Shown: in pieces, positions 60,717 through 64,000 of the stretch
How positions within the stretch are numbered: the first letter of the stretch is position 1
Layout of the letters: each line of letters begins with the position of its first letter
Assembly (NCBI GenBank): GCA_024401555.1
Contig: JAKSKV010000012.1
Coordinates: forward strand, 18,281-82,280
Reading direction: 5' to 3'
Length of the DNA: 64,000 bases
DNA from: Paludibacteraceae bacterium
GTDB lineage: Bacteria; Bacteroidota; Bacteroidia; Bacteroidales; Paludibacteraceae
Notes under the pieces: generated by a model
What the model saw: only the letters and a program-made list of their open reading frames with translations
Databases searched by the model: none
Told to the model about the DNA's origin: nothing
Made by a program: the position numbers and the translations under genes

Positions 60717-62156
60717 TTAGAATCCGCATTGTTGCATTTGGATGTATCCGTAAATGCTACTGATGAGTCCGATACAGATCATGCAGATGGTACAGATGAC
60801 CAAGCCCGCACGGGTCATGTTGTCGCTTTGGAAGTTTGCGATAGGATTCTCTGACTTGTTGATGAACATTGCCTTAACCACCAACAAATAGTAGTAAAGG
60901 GAGATGACGGTGTTCAACAATGCGAGGAATACCAATAGGTACTCTCCTTGGTTAGAGGCTGCCATAAAGATGAAGAATTTGCTGAAGAATCCAGCGAATG
61001 GAGGAATTCCTCCCAAAGAGAACATTGCCAACATCATTACCAAAGCCAACTTTGGATTGGTCTCGTAAAATCCGTTATAGTCCTCTCTGTTCAATTTACC
61101 TGTATGATCCTCAATGCTGGAGATGATACCGAATGCAGCGAGGTTGGTTACCATATAGATCAAAATGTAGTAGGTGAGCGCATCCATACCCATCTTTGTT
61201 CCTGCGATTACACCCAACATGATGTAACCAGCTTGGGAGATGGAAGAGAATGCCATGAATCGCTTCATGTTGGTTTGTCTTACGGCAAATATGTTACCTA
61301 CTGTAATGGTGAAGATGATGATCCACCACATGATGTTTTTCCAAGATTCGGTCGCCTCTCCGCTTCCGGAGAATACTTTGCACATGATGCACATAAAGGC
61401 GAATGCCGCAGCACCCTTGGAGATAACCGAAAGAAATGATGTCACGGCGGTAGGAGCACCTTGGTAGGTGTCCGCAGTCCACAAGTGGAATGGAACAAGA
61501 GACAACTTGAATCCAACACCAGCCATGAAGAATATCATTGCCATGATTTGGAGGGCGCTACCATGGAACATCGCGTAAACGTCGTTGAAGTAAAGCGTGC
61601 CGCAAGAGGCGTAAATCATTGAGGTTCCGAATAGCATTACACCTGACGAGAATGCTGCGGTCAATACATATTTCGCTGCCGCTTCTGCCGACTCTTTCTT
61701 GTTCTTGTTGAATGCGACCAATGCCGCCATAGGAATAGAGGCTGTCTCCAAACCGATGTAGAACATCAAGAAGTTACCCGCTGACATCATCAAGTACATA
61801 CCGAGTAGGGTGGAGAGGATAAGGAAGTAAAACTCGGATGAGTGTTCCTCGTTCTCTGTTGTATTCCAATTGTATGCGAACATGAATACCAAGCAGGTAC
61901 CGACATTCAATATGTTTTTCAACAATACTGCCATCTCTGAGTTGACATACATTCCTCCGAATGCCTCGTCAACGGCGCTTGCGTCGCTCAAATAGGTAAA
62001 GCACAAAACCGTATGTGCCAAGAATAAACCCATAGCGGCGATTTGGCAAATTTTTTTGTTTTTGTCGCCGATAAACAAATCAACCAACAAAACCAACGCC
62101 ATGACCACTACGAGTGATATTTCATGGCTCATTGAGAGAAAATTACTGTAATCCAT
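60717..62156 (-). CDS. nuoN: NADH-quinone oxidoreductase subunit N
   Basis: The 479-residue membrane protein is an antiporter-like proton channel subunit of respiratory complex I. About 14 hydrophobic helices are visible; the conserved region includes LETASIPMAALVAFNKNKKESAEAAAKY (key Glu and Lys), HLWTADTYQGAPTAVTSFLSVISKGAA and FMAFSSISQAGYIMLG. It follows nuoM by 9 bases at the end of the operon, the usual position; a terminator follows. Confidence 0.96.
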   Translation of the reverse strand: MDYSNFLSMSHEISLVVVMALVLLVDLFIGDKNKKICQIAAMGLFLAHTVLCFTYLSDASAVDEAFGGMYVNSEMAVLLKNILNVGTCLVFMFAYNWNTTENEEHSSEFYFLILSTLLGMYLMMSAGNFLMFYIGLETASIPMAALVAFNKNKKESAEAAAKYVLTAAFSSGVMLFGTSMIYASCGTLYFNDVYAMFHGSALQIMAMIFFMAGVGFKLSLVPFHLWTADTYQGAPTAVTSFLSVISKGAAAFAFMCIMCKVFSGSGEATESWKNIMWWIIIFTITVGNIFAVRQTNMKRFMAFSSISQAGYIMLGVIAGTKMGMDALTYYILIYMVTNLAAFGIISSIEDHTGKLNREDYNGFYETNPKLALVMMLAMFSLGGIPPFAGFFSKFFIFMAASNQGEYLLVFLALLNTVISLYYYLLVVKAMFINKSENPIANFQSDNMTRAGLVICTICMICIGLISSIYGYIQMQQCGF

Positions 62157-62165
62157 ATCTCTTCA

Positions 62166-63686
62166 CTATTTGATGAATAAGTTAGCAATTGGTTCGATTC
62201 CTTCGCGGATCATGTTAGACAACCAAAGTGGAGCCAAACCGATTGCCGCGATGCATGCGATTAGTGTGAAGATGGCGATCTTCTCGTAAAGTACCGCATC
62301 TCTCAACCCCTTGTCGTTTTCTGCGACGTGTCCAGTTTGGAGAGGGCCGAATAGAACCTTACCTACCACACGCAAGATGTAAACAGCGGTGATGACGATA
62401 GAGGTACATCCGAAGATGACGAATACTCTGTGGAAGGTGTCAGCGTGTTGGAATGCGCCGACGAAGATAGTCATCTCCGCAACGAAACCACTCAAACCTG
62501 GCAATCCGAGAGATGCCAAACCTGCGATGACGTAACATACGCAAAGAACTGGCATAATCTTCATCAAACCGCTCATCTCACGGATATCACGGGTATGTGT
62601 CATTCCGTAGATAATACCGATCAACGCAAAGAAGAGGGCAGTCATCAAACCGTGTGAAACCATTTGGAGGATTGCACCCGTCATGGCTGTCTGGTTCATC
62701 ATCAACAAGGCGAACAATACCAAACCACAGTGGCTTACGGAAGAGTAGGCGTTGATGTACTTCAAGTCTGTTTGGACGCATGCGCTGAATGCTCCGTACA
62801 CAACACTGATACCGGTAAGGATAATGAAGATCCAACCCAATTCTAATGCTGCGTGAGGCATCAAATACATAGCGACGCGGAAACATCCGTAACCTCCCAA
62901 CTTCATCAATACGCCGGCGTGAAGCATGGATACCGCTGTCGGAGCGGATGCGTGACCGTCAGGAGACCAAGTGTGGAATGGGAACATAGCGCCCAATACA
63001 CCGAATCCGATGAATGTAAGAGGGAAGAAGATCATCTCCCAATCGTGGTTTTCTTGCATTGCCACGTTGGCGGCGATCTCTTGAAGGTTGAATGTAAGTT
63101 GACCACCTTCTGGAACTGAGTTGTAGTAGATTCCGAAAATACCGATCATCAAGAAGGCAGAACCTCCCATCAACATCAAGGTCAACTTCATGGCTGAATA
63201 CTCTTTCTTTCCACTTCCCCATAAACCGATGAGCAAATACATCGGAATCAAGGCAACCTCGTAGAAAAGGAACATGGTGAATAGGTCAACGGAAATAAAG
63301 AATCCGTACACACCGACGCTCAACATCAAGAACCATAAATAATACTCCTTCGCTTTGGTTTCGATGGCGTAAGAGATAATCGCACCGGTTAGAACGATAA
63401 CGGACGAAAGGAGAAGCATCGCAACTGAGATGCCATCCACACCAACGGAGTAGTGGATGTTGAATGCCTCATACCACATAACAGAGTCTGTGAACAAAAA
63501 GGCATCGCTCTCTCCTCCTGCACGCATTTGTAGGAACTGGATGGTAAGGTAGGCGGATGTCGCCACCAAACAAGCTCCTCCTACAGTCATAACTGAACGG
63601 ATCAGTTTCTTGTTTTCTCCGCTGATGCAGAATATTACTGCCATCATGATCAACGGAATGATTACAAATAATGATAATATATTCAT
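62166..63686 (-). CDS. nuoM: NADH-quinone oxidoreductase subunit M
   Basis: The 506-residue complex I antiporter-like subunit carries FYEVALIPMYLLIGLWGSGKKEYSAMKL (conserved Glu), FHTWSPDGHASAPTAVSMLHAGVLMKLGGYG and AYSSVSHCGLVLFAL. It pumps protons in series with NuoL and NuoN. The ATG at 63686 gives the family's MNILSLFVIIPL start. It lies 18 bases after nuoL. The gene reads from nuoL through nuoN as one operon. Confidence 0.97.
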   Translation of the reverse strand: MNILSLFVIIPLIMMAVIFCISGENKKLIRSVMTVGGACLVATSAYLTIQFLQMRAGGESDAFLFTDSVMWYEAFNIHYSVGVDGISVAMLLLSSVIVLTGAIISYAIETKAKEYYLWFLMLSVGVYGFFISVDLFTMFLFYEVALIPMYLLIGLWGSGKKEYSAMKLTLMLMGGSAFLMIGIFGIYYNSVPEGGQLTFNLQEIAANVAMQENHDWEMIFFPLTFIGFGVLGAMFPFHTWSPDGHASAPTAVSMLHAGVLMKLGGYGCFRVAMYLMPHAALELGWIFIILTGISVVYGAFSACVQTDLKYINAYSSVSHCGLVLFALLMMNQTAMTGAILQMVSHGLMTALFFALIGIIYGMTHTRDIREMSGLMKIMPVLCVCYVIAGLASLGLPGLSGFVAEMTIFVGAFQHADTFHRVFVIFGCTSIVITAVYILRVVGKVLFGPLQTGHVAENDKGLRDAVLYEKIAIFTLIACIAAIGLAPLWLSNMIREGIEPIANLFIK

Positions 63687-63704
63687 TGTCGTACTTATTA
63701 TCGA

Positions 63705-64000
63705 TTAGTAACAAATGGAGAACAACACGATGAGAATAACACCCATGATGTAGAACCATGCGTATTGTTGAACGTATCCGCTCTGGATTCCTTTGGTCTC
63801 CTCGGAAGTCTTGTTGGTGATCCAAGCAAGCAGATCCATAAATCCGTCGATGACGTGACGGTCAAACCATGCGATTGGTTCGCAAATACGTTTGAAGATG
63901 ATGTTGTTTGTCACGAACAAATATACCTCGTCGATGTAGAACTTCTTAACAGCCCACTTGTAAGGTCTCTTGAAGTAAGATACTGCCTTGTTTGGTCTGC
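63705..64000 (-). CDS. nuoL: NADH-quinone oxidoreductase subunit L, C-terminal end (5' partial)
   Basis: The frame is open to the window edge; about 97 codons are visible, containing the NuoL end motif KKFYIDEVY and then NNIIFKRICEPIAWFDRHVIDGFMDLL, with a final membrane helix (YAWFYIMGVILIVLFSICY). This is the distal part of the lateral helix subunit of complex I. The rest lies beyond base 64000. Confidence 0.93.
   Translation of the reverse strand, partial: RPNKAVSYFKRPYKWAVKKFYIDEVYLFVTNNIIFKRICEPIAWFDRHVIDGFMDLLAWITNKTSEETKGIQSGYVQQYAWFYIMGVILIVLFSICY

Noticed and set aside
1-64000. tRNA, rRNA, insertion sequences, attachment sites and CRISPR arrays
   Set aside because: None could be supported by reading; a dedicated scan (tRNAscan, ISfinder) would be needed to exclude small or degenerate copies.

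Overview
The window looks like a chromosomal segment of a member of the Bacteroidales (Bacteroidetes), probably a gut or rumen-type lineage. The evidence is type IX secretion (T9SS) C-terminal sorting domains of both type A and type B, a PorP/SprF-family protein, OmpA-family proteins with Bacteroidetes-style repeats, an M48/TerB-type protein, and many promoters of the Bacteroidetes form (-7 TAnnTTTG, sometimes with a -33 TTTG). No rRNA, tRNA, insertion sequence, prophage or CRISPR array was seen. Lineage below order is not determined.

Layout. 1-6 kb: the end of a large T9SS type B surface protein, an RluA-type pseudouridine synthase, dxs and a small membrane-anchored protein. 6-24 kb (minus strand): an outer-membrane barrel, a secreted protein made of nine ~41-residue cysteine repeats, an OmpA protein with thrombospondin type 3 repeats, and a PorP/SprF protein coupled to a 3840-residue adhesin-like protein (a SprB/SprF-like pair). 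24-42 kb: housekeeping genes (rplU-rpmA, uvrB, pepD, recG, ompA, rpsA, a tetrapyrrole-methylase-type methyltransferase, rpmF, a frr-rsgA-histidine kinase operon), then a T9SS-exported bacterial expansin, a lone RES-domain protein and an AlkD-like glycosylase. 43-46 kb: kdsB and an M16-like protein lacking its zinc motif.

45.9-52.9 kb holds the most unusual locus: a tightly coupled operon of a PqqD-like (RRE) protein, an ATP-grasp ligase, a PLP fold III decarboxylase whose N-terminus resembles a RiPP leader (YxxPxL), a urea-transporter/M23-peptidase fusion, an outer-membrane barrel and a TPR protein. It looks like a biosynthesis-plus-envelope system of unknown product. 53-60.7 kb: a GH98 glycoside hydrolase, an M48/TerB protein, a nitroreductase lipoprotein, a TolB-like gene interrupted by one in-frame TGA where relatives have Cys, an HD phosphohydrolase, a lipoprotein and a HigA-like antitoxin without toxin. 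60.7-64 kb: nuoN, nuoM and the end of nuoL (complex I).

Three intergenic stretches appear to encode small transcripts: a minus-strand RNA behind a near-perfect sigma-54 promoter (about 28.25-28.40 kb), a ~200-nt minus-strand RNA closed by a 9-bp end-to-end stem (34.24-34.44 kb), and a ~75-nt plus-strand RNA ahead of kdsB (43.60-43.68 kb). All functional statements come from reading the sequence and from recalled family knowledge; no database search was run.
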